Shown: in pieces, positions 35,019-45,123 of the stretch | How the letters are laid out: every line of letters begins with the position of its first letter | Position numbering within the stretch: position 1 is the first letter of the stretch | Source of the DNA: Pratylenchus scribneri | Lineage: Eukaryota; Nematoda; Chromadorea; Rhabditida; Pratylenchidae | DNA: 64,000 nucleotides | NCBI GenBank assembly: GCA_030063045.1 | Contig: JAQSEB010000044.1 | Location: forward strand, 62,001 to 126,000 | Direction: 5' to 3' | Notes under the pieces: generated by a model | Database searches by the model: none | What the model saw: the letters and a program-made list of their open reading frames with translations, nothing else | Told to the model about the DNA's origin: nothing | Program-made: the position numbers and the translations under genes

Positions 35019-36147
35019 CTACATATAAGAAAATTCTGAGGGGGGTGCGGCACATCGCCAAGGTTAGAGCTTTTGCCAACCGTTAGAATTGGCTGAAATT
35101 TTGCACATCGATGCTTGGACCGATTGCGCACAAAGTTACGATGAGCTTTTTTGTTTCGACCATAACGACCTCTCCTTGGCATTTCAAAAAACGGCATTTT
35201 TTGGCCATTTTTTCCACTTTTTTGGCCATAACTTTTTTTCATATGTATAAAAAGATGCGCTTTTTTGATATTTTGTGCAGTTTTTCATGGGCTTTCGAAT
35301 GAGCTATCAATCATTGAAATCGGTGCATGCGCAGCAAAGTTGTGCCGGCACCGACTTTTCGGCATTTTTGTGCCGAAATTTCGATTTTCGTTATATGATG
35401 ATTTAACATGACAAATGATATACCATTCGAAAGCCCATGAAAAACTGAGTAAAAATAATGATAAATGAATTTGCTCGGGCTCGCTTGGCTCGCGCGCGCA
35501 GCGCGCGAAAACTAAAAAATTACCTAAATGGGGGGCGAAGCGCCGAAAATGATTCAAAAGTGGGGCGAAGCCCCCGAATATGATTATAAATGATTGTTGG
35601 GCTCGCTTAACTCGCGTTGTGAGCGAGCGAAGCGAGCTATGGGGGCGCGCGAAGCGCGCCGGCTGTTCGTGGGAGGGGGTGTGGGGGGTTTCAGTGGGGA
35701 GGGGGAGGGGGTAGCGAAGCGAGGCCGAGGCGACCGTAGCGAGGGAGGCCCGCGGAGCGGGCCGACCGAGCGGAGGTCGCCGAGGCCGAGCGAAGCGGAC
35801 CCCTCCCCCTAACCCCCCTGACCAAGGCGGAAGTATAAACCGAAAAAAAATAAAAAAAAAACATTTGCAAAATAAAAAATTCCTTAAATTTTGTAAAATT
35901 TCACATCAATTATGGGGCATGTGATATATCATTCGAAAGCAGATGGAAAACTTAATAAAAATTATGATGATTACGCTCGCTTAGCTCGCGGCTAAAGGGA
36001 TTGGAGCACTCTAAACCCTCCAAAAATGAGGCGAAGCCCCCTAAATAACAAAAAACTGTACAACTCTAGGAAAAGGTTTTCATCAATAACATCATTTTAC
36101 GCAAAGGCTGTTAAAAATAACTAGACCGGGGCTTGCCCCCGGTCTAG
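35019..36147 (+). repeat. Array unit 17, type F
   Basis: It begins CTACATATAAGAAAATTCTG. The head is diverged but related to C. It ends at the env boundary with CTAGTTTAATG. Confidence 0.9.
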
Positions 36148-36151
36148 TTTA

Positions 36152-38152
36152 ATGAAAAATAATCAAATTCAAGGTGAGAAAAATGTCCAATGTGGAGCAT
36201 CTCCTTATTGCGAAATGATAACATGCCGCGTCTGTCTTGAATATTTACGTAATCCACAATGTGTTGAACAATTACATTGGGCACTTATTGTGACCATTGG
36301 ATTGACAATTCTTTATTGTATATCCGTCTCTATCACTTTATTGAAAATTTTATTCCGAATCCTCTTTTGGACTTGGTCAAAAATAAAATGTAAGAAATAC
36401 AAAAAGAAAATCCAAATAACGAAACCAAATAAATCAACAAAATCAAACATTTCACTCAAATCATACAAAATTTCCACATTAATTATATTTTTTCTCACAA
36501 TAAAATTCACGCAAACATGTGACCAAATTACATCCTTAACAGCTGGGACAACCAGTTGTTCTATCGAAAAAGATATGCTGCAGTGCAGTTTTGATCAAAC
36601 CACATTAATTTCAATCAAACCAGAATTAGTCACCTGCCTAAAATTAGAAGATGTTCGAACAAACACTTCTTTAAATACAATTGAATTCCAAATCAGCGAT
36701 TTTGGAATTAATTGTGAAGAAAATTCAAATTATTTTATGAGAAATTATGATATTGACAGCGACTCAAATAAAAGATGTCCATCCGCCGGTCATTGTACCG
36801 GAAATGAATGTGAAACATTACAATCTGATCAAAGAAATCCAGAATTGAGCGATAGTGTGAATGATCTTCCAGGATATTCATATTGCGCTCCATCTTGTGG
36901 AGGATGGCACTGTAGTTGTTTCCTTGCCACCGATGGCTGTTTATTTTATCGTACATATATAGAACCAACAGATGAAACAGACATATATGAATTAATCAAA
37001 TGCAACTCATTTAACATTGAAGCACAAGTAAAAATAACAGATAATGCAAACAAAAAAGGTTGGGAAACGACCAAACTCTCTCCTGGAGCCATGGTTGAGA
37101 AAGAAAACATTCAAGTAACATTAACGTCATCAACAATCCCACCAACACCCCTATTCGGGTCAAAATTTATAATAAATCGAAGTCAAAACACAGCCATTAT
37201 TGTTGACAATGAAGAATTATTGAGGAAAAGTATCTCTTGCAGTACGCGAGATGATGCGGAAAAATTCAATTGTAAAGTCCCTCAAGATGCATGTCAATGC
37301 ACTGCAGGCGACACGATGGCAAATTGTGATTGTACACAAGACCCATTACCCGATATGTTCACATCAGATGAAAATAAAATTCCACTCACAACAAAAGGAG
37401 CAGAAATAAAATTTGAAGAAAATAAAATTAAAGCAAAACTCCAACAAACCACAGCAGTACAATTTCAAATCACTTTTAAAGGATACAAAATTGTAACAAT
37501 TTATGATAAATCAAAATGTAATATGACTGCAAATTCTTTAACCGGATGTTTTGCCTGTACCACGGGCGCAAAATTACAATATAATTGCAAAACTGACTAT
37601 GGGTCAGTACATGCACAAATAAAATGTCCAAGCCAAGAATTCACAGTACCATGTAATTCAGAAGGAATCGAAGATTCCGTAAAAATAAACTTTGGAATTG
37701 ATACAATTGAAGAAAAATGTGAAGTGGTTTGTCCTGGAGGCAAATCAGAAATATTAATAAAAGGAAATCTCAATTACGTATCCGAACAAACCGAAAAAAG
37801 AGAACAAACAAAAGGAAATTCAGAACAACCACATAATGGTTATAATTTTGACAATATTCTCAATACAATAAAAGACACCGGGGGATTTTTCCTCGACATA
37901 TTCAAAACCAATTTGAGAAACATTCTTGTAATCCTGCCAATTGTGATCATATTCGGACTATTGTTCATTTATTTGTTCCCAATCATCTACCCTGCCCTTT
38001 TGAAATGTTGTTGTACTTGTCTCACAACCAAAATGCCAAGAAAGACACCAAACGTCGGCGGGAATGTCGCGATGCGCGAAAAAATGGGCCAAAATTTTAC
38101 ACGAAAAAACAGCTCATTGAGCAAACAAAGCAAACAACGGAAAACGAAATGA
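36152..38152 (+). CDS. env: C-terminal half of retroelement env (Gc-like), 666 aa
   Basis: The start is the first ATG after the array, and the true protein would begin in the upstream half. Residues about 1-35 are Cys-rich, followed by membrane segments at about 47-75 and 108-123. A Cys-rich ectodomain follows, with CGGWHCSCFLATDGCLFYR near 252-270, which resembles the fusion-loop region of phlebovirus Gc-type class II fusion proteins. Several N-glycosylation motifs, a membrane anchor at about 590-615 (ILVILPIVIIFGLLFIYLF) and a Cys-rich tail (CCCTC) complete it. The last 29 codons lie in the right LTR. Such env genes are known in nematode Bel/Pao elements. The frame has no internal stop, but the 19.6-kb array separates it from its N-terminal half, so no complete env can be made without removing the array. 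Confidence 0.85.
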   Translation: MKNNQIQGEKNVQCGASPYCEMITCRVCLEYLRNPQCVEQLHWALIVTIGLTILYCISVSITLLKILFRILFWTWSKIKCKKYKKKIQITKPNKSTKSNISLKSYKISTLIIFFLTIKFTQTCDQITSLTAGTTSCSIEKDMLQCSFDQTTLISIKPELVTCLKLEDVRTNTSLNTIEFQISDFGINCEENSNYFMRNYDIDSDSNKRCPSAGHCTGNECETLQSDQRNPELSDSVNDLPGYSYCAPSCGGWHCSCFLATDGCLFYRTYIEPTDETDIYELIKCNSFNIEAQVKITDNANKKGWETTKLSPGAMVEKENIQVTLTSSTIPPTPLFGSKFIINRSQNTAIIVDNEELLRKSISCSTRDDAEKFNCKVPQDACQCTAGDTMANCDCTQDPLPDMFTSDENKIPLTTKGAEIKFEENKIKAKLQQTTAVQFQITFKGYKIVTIYDKSKCNMTANSLTGCFACTTGAKLQYNCKTDYGSVHAQIKCPSQEFTVPCNSEGIEDSVKINFGIDTIEEKCEVVCPGGKSEILIKGNLNYVSEQTEKREQTKGNSEQPHNGYNFDNILNTIKDTGGFFLDIFKTNLRNILVILPIVIIFGLLFIYLFPIIYPALLKCCCTCLTTKMPRKTPNVGGNVAMREKMGQNFTRKNSSLSKQSKQRKTK

Positions 38153-38567
38153 TGACATGTCAGGACAAAACCAATAAATTGAGCGCCAGGCAGACCACAC
38201 AAACAATTCCATTCTCGATTTAACAATAAATTTATCATCGTCATCAAATAAAAATGCCCAATTTCTTCACAAAACCAATTTCAATGAATTGCTTCAACAA
38301 ATAAATGCCCAAAAAATCGTACACAACTTTTATTGCCTGGCCCACTTTTGGCAAACATTGGCCCACAAACCCGACAGAAACTGGCACTATATAAGCCGGC
38401 GGAAATTCCCAGTTCAACATGCACTTCTTGCACTTTCAATCATTCAAAAGAACACAAATCCAATCCAATACAAAACATTCACATAAAATTGTCTTTTTTA
38501 TTCCTTGAATAAATAATTTTTTGTGAATTCAAATTCTTTTCTGTTTGGTCTGTGCATCGCCAAAACA
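38065..38567 (+). repeat. Right LTR (503 bp)
   Basis: Same termini as the left LTR. The one difference noticed is AAAGAACAC here against AACGAACAC there. The env stop codon lies 88 bases inside it. The purine run GGCGGGAA just before TGTCGC may serve as the polypurine tract. AAAAA follows as target duplication, then the last ten bases of the interrupted MITE (TCCCCACCCA). Confidence 0.95.
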
Positions 38568-38874
38568 AAAAATCCCCACCCATTTTTAAAAGGATTAAAC
38601 ATTAAACCAAAAAAAAACTAATGCATTTTCGAATTCAGCTTGTTTGAAAACAAGTTTTTTTGAAATATTTTACCAAAAACAATGATATTTTTTTGAAACT
38701 AGTTTTAAGGGTTTTCCGAGACTTTAAATCGAAAATATTATTTTTTTTTGGAGTAATCTAATAAATTTAAATATTGCGATAATTTTCACATTTTTCACTG
38801 AACGTGTAAGGTAAAAGATTTTAGAAACCACAGGCCAGTCGCCAGTTTTTATTTTAAAAAAGCCTAATAAAAAC

Positions 38875-39068
38875 CATTCATTCCTTTGGATTTGCAAGTA
38901 GGCGGCGGCGCGGAGCAAAAATGTTTCCGCGGTTGCATGCCGGCCCAATGCCTTTGTCAAACAGTCCCGTGCCATCTCATAATCGCCCGTCTCATAATGA
39001 TGTTTGGCCAATTCCAGGTGGTTCCTGGCTTCACGCTCTTTTCGCTCACGATTTTTTGCACTGCTCAT
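38875..39068 (-). CDS. TPR-repeat protein, exon 1
   Basis: ATG at 39,066-39,068 begins MSSAKNRERKEREARNH. A TPR-like helix pair follows: LELAKHHYETGDYEMARDCL, then TAETFLLRAAAYLQIQRNE. The donor at 38,873-38,874 (TG|GTTTTTAT) leaves two bases, completed by the first base of exon 2 at 10,491. An in-frame GTG at 39,084-39,086 is not needed as a start. The exon continues naturally into the TPR of exon 2, so the split by the retroelement-bearing intron is well supported. Function unknown beyond TPR scaffolding. Confidence 0.7.
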
Positions 39069-39344
39069 TTTTAATAATTTATCCACTGAAAAGCATTGGA
39101 TTTTTTTAATTGATGTATTAATTTATAATTAATTAATAGATCCATAGCTCGGTTGATTGTTGTTTTGAAAATCGGACATTTAATTATAATTTAAATTTAC
39201 TCGTATAAATCAGAGAATTAAATTTTGAAAATATTTTAAAAAAAAGAGAATCTGTGCTGTTTTGGCATCTTCAAACCCTTATACTTATACCATTTTGTAT
39301 ATAGATCCCCATAAAATTGATTAACGAAAATTTGTGGTGGATTG

Positions 39345-39480
39345 TAGAGACCGGCGGCACAGGACCGGATCCAGCGCAGGATTATCTTGTTGCGGATCCG
39401 TCCAGCAAAAATTGGGGGGGGGGGGGGGGGGGGGGGAAATCCTCTCCGCAATCCAGCAGAAGGCATTTTGCCGGTCTCTA
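39345..39480. mobile_element. 136-bp MITE, copy 2 (inverted relative to copy 1)
   Basis: TAGAGACCGGCGGC and TTTTGCCGGTCTCTA bound the element, with TA at each end. Its reverse complement aligns with 7,988-8,112. A run of 23 G replaces a five-base C-run in the first copy. Confidence 0.85.
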
Positions 39481-40431
39481 GTGGATTGTTGTGTCGCGTG
39501 CAGTTTGCAGTATTATCACAAAAAATATCTTCTTGTTGCAAAAATATCTGGCGTTGAAATGTCTTCAAAGGAGAAAAATAGTGCGTAAAATAAAAAGATG
39601 AGAAAATAAAAGAAAAAGCGATTTTAATTTTAGGAGACAAAAACACGAGCTAAAAAAGGATTGGGACCGAGCTTTTAAGTAAAATGGCATTTTCATTGGA
39701 ATTATTTTATTGATTTTCAGAATAGAGAAAAAGCCCATTAATTTAAAGGATAGAGTCATAGAGAAATGGTTGATTTATTGGGCGTATTTTTTTCAATAAA
39801 ATCAAAGCTTAATAAAATCATTAATTAACAAGTATTATTATTAAATAATGTCCCCCCTTAAAATTGCGCAGTTTACATTGTTGAAATTTAAATGTTGAAT
39901 GAAGAAAATATTGTCACCGAGGAAGAATGGATTAATTTTTTTCCAAATTTTATTTTACAGTGAAACAATAAATATCGGTTTTCGATTTAGATTCCATTTT
40001 AAACTTTTAATTTAAAAAAAAAATGTTAAAAGGCTATGATTTTTGAAATGTCATATGGGTGCTGAAACAAATATTCCCATTAATAAATAGAGCACGAATT
40101 TTTATTAATTTCAATATTTTATTTGCGAACTTAAAATAGCTTGAAATGAACGTAAAAACATGTTTCTATCAATTTTTTGTTGATTTTCTTGATATTTTTT
40201 GTCAATATTTATCAAAATTTGTGCGTTTTTTGGCCTTTTTCGTCAATATTTTGAAGATTTTCACTAAATTTTATAGTATTTTGATAAATTGAATTGCTAG
40301 CCACCACAAAAAGACAGCTGAATTTTTCAATATACTAAAAAAGAAATATTCCATTTTTTAAAAGAGTTTATTTTTAAAATTTTTATTCTTCCATTAAATA
40401 TTTCAAATTTTCATATCAATTTTGAATTTTC
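39481..40431. other. AT-rich intergenic DNA, no feature seen
   Basis: Homopolymer-rich AT sequence between the divergently placed TPR exon 1 and the 3' end of the acyltransferase gene. Short ATTTTTTGTCAATATT-type words repeat near 40,180-40,260. There is no exon I can support. Confidence 0.4.
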
Positions 40432-43400
40432 TCAAATATGTCCGATGGTATTCTTGATAGCGGATCCATTTCGACTATAATTGATGTTCGCCACCTCCAC
40501 AGCCATAGCTTTTCCCTTGAACATGTCATTTGTGTTGTTGGGCAAATTCTTGAAAAAATTTAATTATTTGATAATTTTATTTGACAAAAAATTAAATTTG
40601 AGCCCGAAATGGATGAAACGAATTTTGCATATATAAATTTTGGGCAATAATTGAATTGAATATTTGCTTTAAATTTTGTAAATTCTGTAAATTTTATTAT
40701 GTTTAAATTGAGTTGATTATAAAAATTAATGGAATTGATTGGAAATTGGGAAAAAAGATATAATAAAAAATTGTCAAGATTGGCCAAAAAAAATTGGACA
40801 GTTTTCGTTTTTTGGTCAATTTTATAACCAAATTTGAACAATTATTTTGATAATATTCATTTTCATAAAAGATATAATATAAATAAATTGGAAAATTTTC
40901 TGGGATATTGGCAAATTTGCAAAATTATAATAGACACCTAGAAAGTAATCCAAGAATTAGGCCCACCTCATCAGAATGGGCAGAATGAAATGTTGGCAAA
41001 AGTAGGATGGCACATAATAAATATAGGCCAATGATCAATTTGATCACATTCAATTTAGATTTAATTCGTCTAAAATTTGCGTCCACAAGACGATCAAATA
41101 ATTCACTGACACCAATGCTGGCAACCAAAATGGCGCAACCATCTTAATAAAGGGAGAATTTCAGATGGGATTATTTTTGTTGAAATTTTATTACTCCAAA
41201 TGCCCATTTCTTGAATGCAAAAATAATTTTTGACTAACTTGAATAGTGGATAATGTACTAAATAGCAAATATAAGATAAATTTCCTAAATGAACCTGAAT
41301 TTGAAAAATTGATTAAAAATTATTTAAATTGATATAACAACCGAAACTGGATTATCAATCAAGAATGAAGACACAGAGATTTACCATTTTTGTTATTTCT
41401 CAACAAATAAATGATTAAAATGGCAACCAAAATCACAATCGTGCGGAGCACCATTTCATAAGGTGCGCCAAATTCAATTTCTTAAAATTTTTAATGAACG
41501 AATTTTTTTTTAAAAAAAATATTTAAGAATTAAATATTTTTTTTCTAATTTCCAAAAAAATATTTTTAGTTTTAAATGGAAGAAATTCTTTTAAATTAAA
41601 TTAATTTTATTTTTATTATTTTGTAGAAGCGGGGAATACCGGCCGGTGAATTCCCGCCAACGAACAATGCATTTATGATGATGCGATACAGGGATGCGGG
41701 CATTGCGAAAATGGCAATTAATAAAATGGTTAGCAACGACGGTGTCGCGGTTGTCCAATTAAAATGTTTTTGAAACCCATTTTTCCTCCGCTGGACAATT
41801 CCATCAATTGAATTTGCTGCCGGCAATGATTGCGAAGGAATTGTTGAGTAAATAATTATTGGGGGAAAATTCTTCTGTTTCTTCGGTTGAATGGTCCCAT
41901 TCTGTGGGAATATATTTTGTTGCATTTGCTGAACAATTTCGCCATTGGAATTTGATGTTGGAAGTGAATTTGCAGGAAAAATGGAGGAAATTGTCGGGGA
42001 AGAATTCTCCTGAATTTGTGGCAAAGAAATGGGTTTTTCGTGTGCTTGATGGTTGCCTTTGTTCAGGAAAAAAACAATTATGCCAGCGGCCAATTGCCAA
42101 AGTCGGCAGAAAAGCTGAAATAAATAATAAAAAAAATTAGAATTATATATTTAGAAAAAAATATTTAAATTTTTTTATTTTTAAAATGTGAAAAAATGTC
42201 AACATTTTAAAAATATTTTTTAATATAATTTCGTGGGCATCGCCTTATTTCAGACAATTTTTGATCCCTTACAATTAATACAGAATATGGATAAGCCGAT
42301 TGGCATTTTTCAATATCTGAATACCTATAATACTTTTGATATTGGTAAAATTTTCTAAATTGAACAAAAAAAAGTCCTCCCAATTATCTGCTCCTTATTT
42401 GTATAATTGTCTGTTTAAAAAAAAATTATTTATGAAAAAAATAAATAATTAAACTTCCTAATCTGCTTTTTTAAATTAATTTTTAATTTTAATTTTGTTT
42501 TTATTTACAGCAACAATTAAATTATATTTAATATTTTATTCCCCGGACCATTGTAACTGCAATTGACACGCCCCCATCCACAAATTGCCAAAATCCAATT
42601 TGCGATGCCCATGAAGGCAACATTATGGTGAATAGGAAAATTGCACAAATTTTTGTCCTTTCCGTGCAACATCCTTCACGGCCATTTTGTCCCCATTTTT
42701 TGGCCAACCAAAAAATTGCAGCAAACAAAAATGGTACCAACAAATAGAATTGAATTTCCACAGCCAATGACCACATGGGTGTAAGCAATCTGGTACCAAT
42801 ATTTTGTGTTGCCGATTTGTTTTTATGCACACGACCTAGCACTTTGAAAAGCTGCGAAAATGGGGAATTTTTTTAACCAATCAATAGTGCAAAATGGCAA
42901 CAAAATTGGGGGTGAAATGGTCAAATTTTTAAGGTTGAAAAGTTAATAAAAAATTTTATTAGGCATAAAATTGGCTAAATAATTGGCTAAATAACATAAA
43001 ATATATTCTCCTATATGGAATATTTTTCGTTTTTAATCAAATTTGTATTAAAACCGAATAATAATCAATGAATTTTGATATCATTTTTTGGGTAATTTTA
43101 TGCCCCATAAAATATAAAAGCATTGTAAAAATTAATAAAGGGGTGCCGTCTATCCACCATCCCTTGGACTTTTTCCGCAATTGTCGTAAAACATAAAAAC
43201 ACTTAAAATAATTTTTTTATTTAATTTTTTACCGTGCCAAAAAAATCGTAGTCCAGAAAAAAAATAGTGAATGTTAGAGGCGAACAGCATGGACCAAATG
43301 AAATCTTCACGAAACTGTTGGAATAGAAAAATAAATTTTAAAGATGAAATTGCAGAGCTATTTCTAAATATTATTTTATTATTTAGTTGATTTGAATTTG

Positions 43401-45123
43401 AATAAAAGAATTTAGTCGTGTTAGTGTTACCATATTTACAGACCCGACATTTGCAGACGAAACCGTCTTTTGCAGATAGTGATATAGCTGTTGTGGTATT
43501 GTTTATGGCATATTATTAAGCATAAATTAGCTACAAAATGACATCAAATTCATTGGCCAATGTTGAAAATTCAACAAATTATGGCAAAAAACCGTTTGTT
43601 TAATTAAAATTTTGTTTTTATCCGTTTTTTGAAAATAACTGGTGGAATATTCAACATTGGTTAAAGCTTTTGATATCATTTTGTAGCTAATTTTATGCAT
43701 AATAAAATACTATAAGCAATACTACAGCAGCTTTACCATTATCGGCACTAAGCCATTTTGTCCACAAATGTCGGCTCTGCAAATGTCGGTAAGAAAAATT
43801 TATTGTAAACATTTGTAATCAAATTTATTTAATTTTTAATATATCGATTTCCGATGAATTGATTAGAGAAAAAATTAATGGATTTTTGATGGAAATTGGC
43901 TAAAAAAAGTTGAGACAAAAAAAATAGGCCGAAATCGGGGAGATTTCATATTATGGCCAAAAATTTCTGTTCAATTATATTTTTGATCAGCATTTTGATT
44001 TTTGATATAAAATTACTCTATAAAACTTAATAATATAAAAGATTTGCTTGAATACTTTTTATACCAACCAGTTTGAAATCAGTTTGAGTGAGTAAAATCT
44101 TCCCGGAGGTGAATATGCAAATGAGGATGACCAAATAAATTGGCACAATTCGATGAATTCGACGTGAATAAAATTGCAAAATATTTTGTAAATTGATTGG
44201 GGCAGCCGAAAGGATTTTGGCCATCAAAAAGCCGGATATAACAAAGAAACTATAAAATGATACAGGCGAATTATGGTTAATTGTTATCATTTTTATTTAT
44301 TGAATTAATCAATAAATAAATTTATTTTGGCAAAATTTGTAATTTAAAAATTTTTAATCGTTATTTTATTTTTTATTATCGCTTATTTAACTGATTCGTA
44401 ATTGTATGTTTACCACATATTTTTTATATTAGTTCTATATTTTATTTTAGTTACAAATCTGGAAAATTTAAAAAGAGAACATTTTTCGAATTTTGTATTT
44501 CAAATTTTTCGGCCATTTTAATTTTTTTACCGAAAAAATAAAATGAATGAAATTTTCCTAAGGGAAAATTATGGCATACAGGTATTTCCACTATTCGAAA
44601 AGCCCACGATTTTACTAGAAGCCCATAGCCCACGAGCTCACACTTAAAAATTTTTTCCATCTTTGATTTTTAATTCTCTATAAAAAATATTTTGTAGACT
44701 AAATTGAAGAAACATGTTGTAAAAATAAGTTTTGATTACTAAAAATATGTTCATTTTTGTTAAAAATTTAATTGAAAAAATTTATTTTTCATCGATTTTT
44801 CCTCTCCGAAATTTATTAGCCTACCTACCCCTCTATTAGAAACTCATCCTAGAGAGCCTTTGAAATTTAAGTCTCATGAGATTATAATAGAAGATTTGCA
44901 AATCAATAAAATTTTTATCGAAAATTAAAAATTTAATTTTGGAAAATAAAAATTCTTACATGTCAACACCCAAACTGCCCCCATAAAAAATGGTTGGCCA
45001 AATGTGGGAGCACATAACGCCGACAATTGCCAAAGTGCGCAGACCTTGGATGTGCAAAATAAATTGGTGCTGCTTTTGCTTTTGTGGATTCTCTTTTTGT
45101 TCTTTTGATGACATTGTGTTCAT
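40432..45123 (-). CDS. Acyltransferase-3 / OAC-type membrane protein, nine exons, ~557 aa
   Basis: Exons: 44,960-45,123; 44,069-44,249; 43,233-43,314; 42,558-42,851; 41,640-42,114; 41,385-41,480; 41,195-41,284; 40,967-41,142; 40,432-40,548. Family marks in order: IQGLRTLAIVGVMCSHIWP, GVDIFFVISGFLM across the first junction, YSRRIHRIVPIYLVIL, MWSLAVEIQFYLLVPFLF, RLWQLAAGIIVFF, and LSYICYLVHYPLF. These are typical of membrane acyltransferases of the nose-resistant/OAC group, which move acyl groups onto sugars or other acceptors using an N-terminal His. Exon 3 needs one base fewer in an eight-base A run (43,257-43,264) to stay in frame; see findings. A foldback MITE sits in intron 2. The last exon (GKAMAVEVANINYSRNG) is the least certain, and the acceptor of exon 7 was chosen for phase. 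Confidence 0.8.
43444..43789. mobile_element. Foldback MITE family 2, copy 1
   Basis: The ends CCGACATTTGCAGA and CTGCAAATGTCGG are inverted, and the arms remain alignable inward (GTAGCTAATTTTATGC against GCATAAATTAGCTAC, with ACATTGG/CCAATGT further in). A second copy is at 62,149-62,486. It lies within intron 2 of the acyltransferase gene. No clear target duplication. Confidence 0.75.
44575..44890. repeat. Interspersed repeat of the CTATTAGAAG family
   Basis: It shares TTTTTAATTCTCTATAAA, CCTCTCCGAAATTTATTAGC and the ending ATAATAGAAGA with 51,195-51,490, at moderate divergence. The ends resemble inverted TTCTTCTATTAG. It lies in intron 1 of the acyltransferase gene. Confidence 0.5.

Larger units (their letters stand above)
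16499..36147. mobile_element. 19.6-kb array of 17 hairpin-ended units inside env
   Basis: Seventeen head-to-tail units, each ending GGCTGTTAAAAATAAC followed by a perfect CTAGACC(C)GGGG / CCCC(G)GGTCTAG hairpin, are packed between the two halves of env. Order by head type: A B A B A C A D E A A A B' A D' A F. A is 1,316 bp (nine copies, indistinguishable by eye), B 630 bp, C-F 1,125-1,140 bp. A unit has a head (~430 bp), a GC-rich hairpin module absent from B, and a tail (GGGGGCGGAGCCCC, GGGGGGCGAAGCCCCCC, then AT-rich). No unit encodes a recognisable protein, so any mobility would need proteins from elsewhere. Terminal CTAG followed by T and an end hairpin recall Helitron-type 3' ends, but no matching 5' end is seen. 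TTTAA occurs at both outer edges (16,496-16,500; 36,148-36,152). Confidence 0.9.

Noticed and set aside
16665..35302. Recurrent 60-168-codon frames in the array units (e.g. MTKMRGEAPKMTQRWEK, MGFRMIYHM types)
   Set aside because: They recur because units are identical. Between diverged heads the matching peptide segments fall in different frames, so the DNA is conserved and not one protein.
16900..36000. GC-rich stretches as bacterial contamination
   Set aside because: They alternate with AT-rich sequence inside every unit, lie within one retroelement and share ends. No bacterial genes are present.
16499..36147. Canonical Helitron
   Set aside because: CTAG with a hairpin fits the 3' end loosely, but there is no constant 5' TC end, no A|T insertion context at the left edge and no Rep/helicase ORF. 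Kept only as a comparison.
16577..36151. Missing pol hidden within the array
   Set aside because: All 17 units were followed end to end. None holds a frame with RT, RNase H or integrase motifs.
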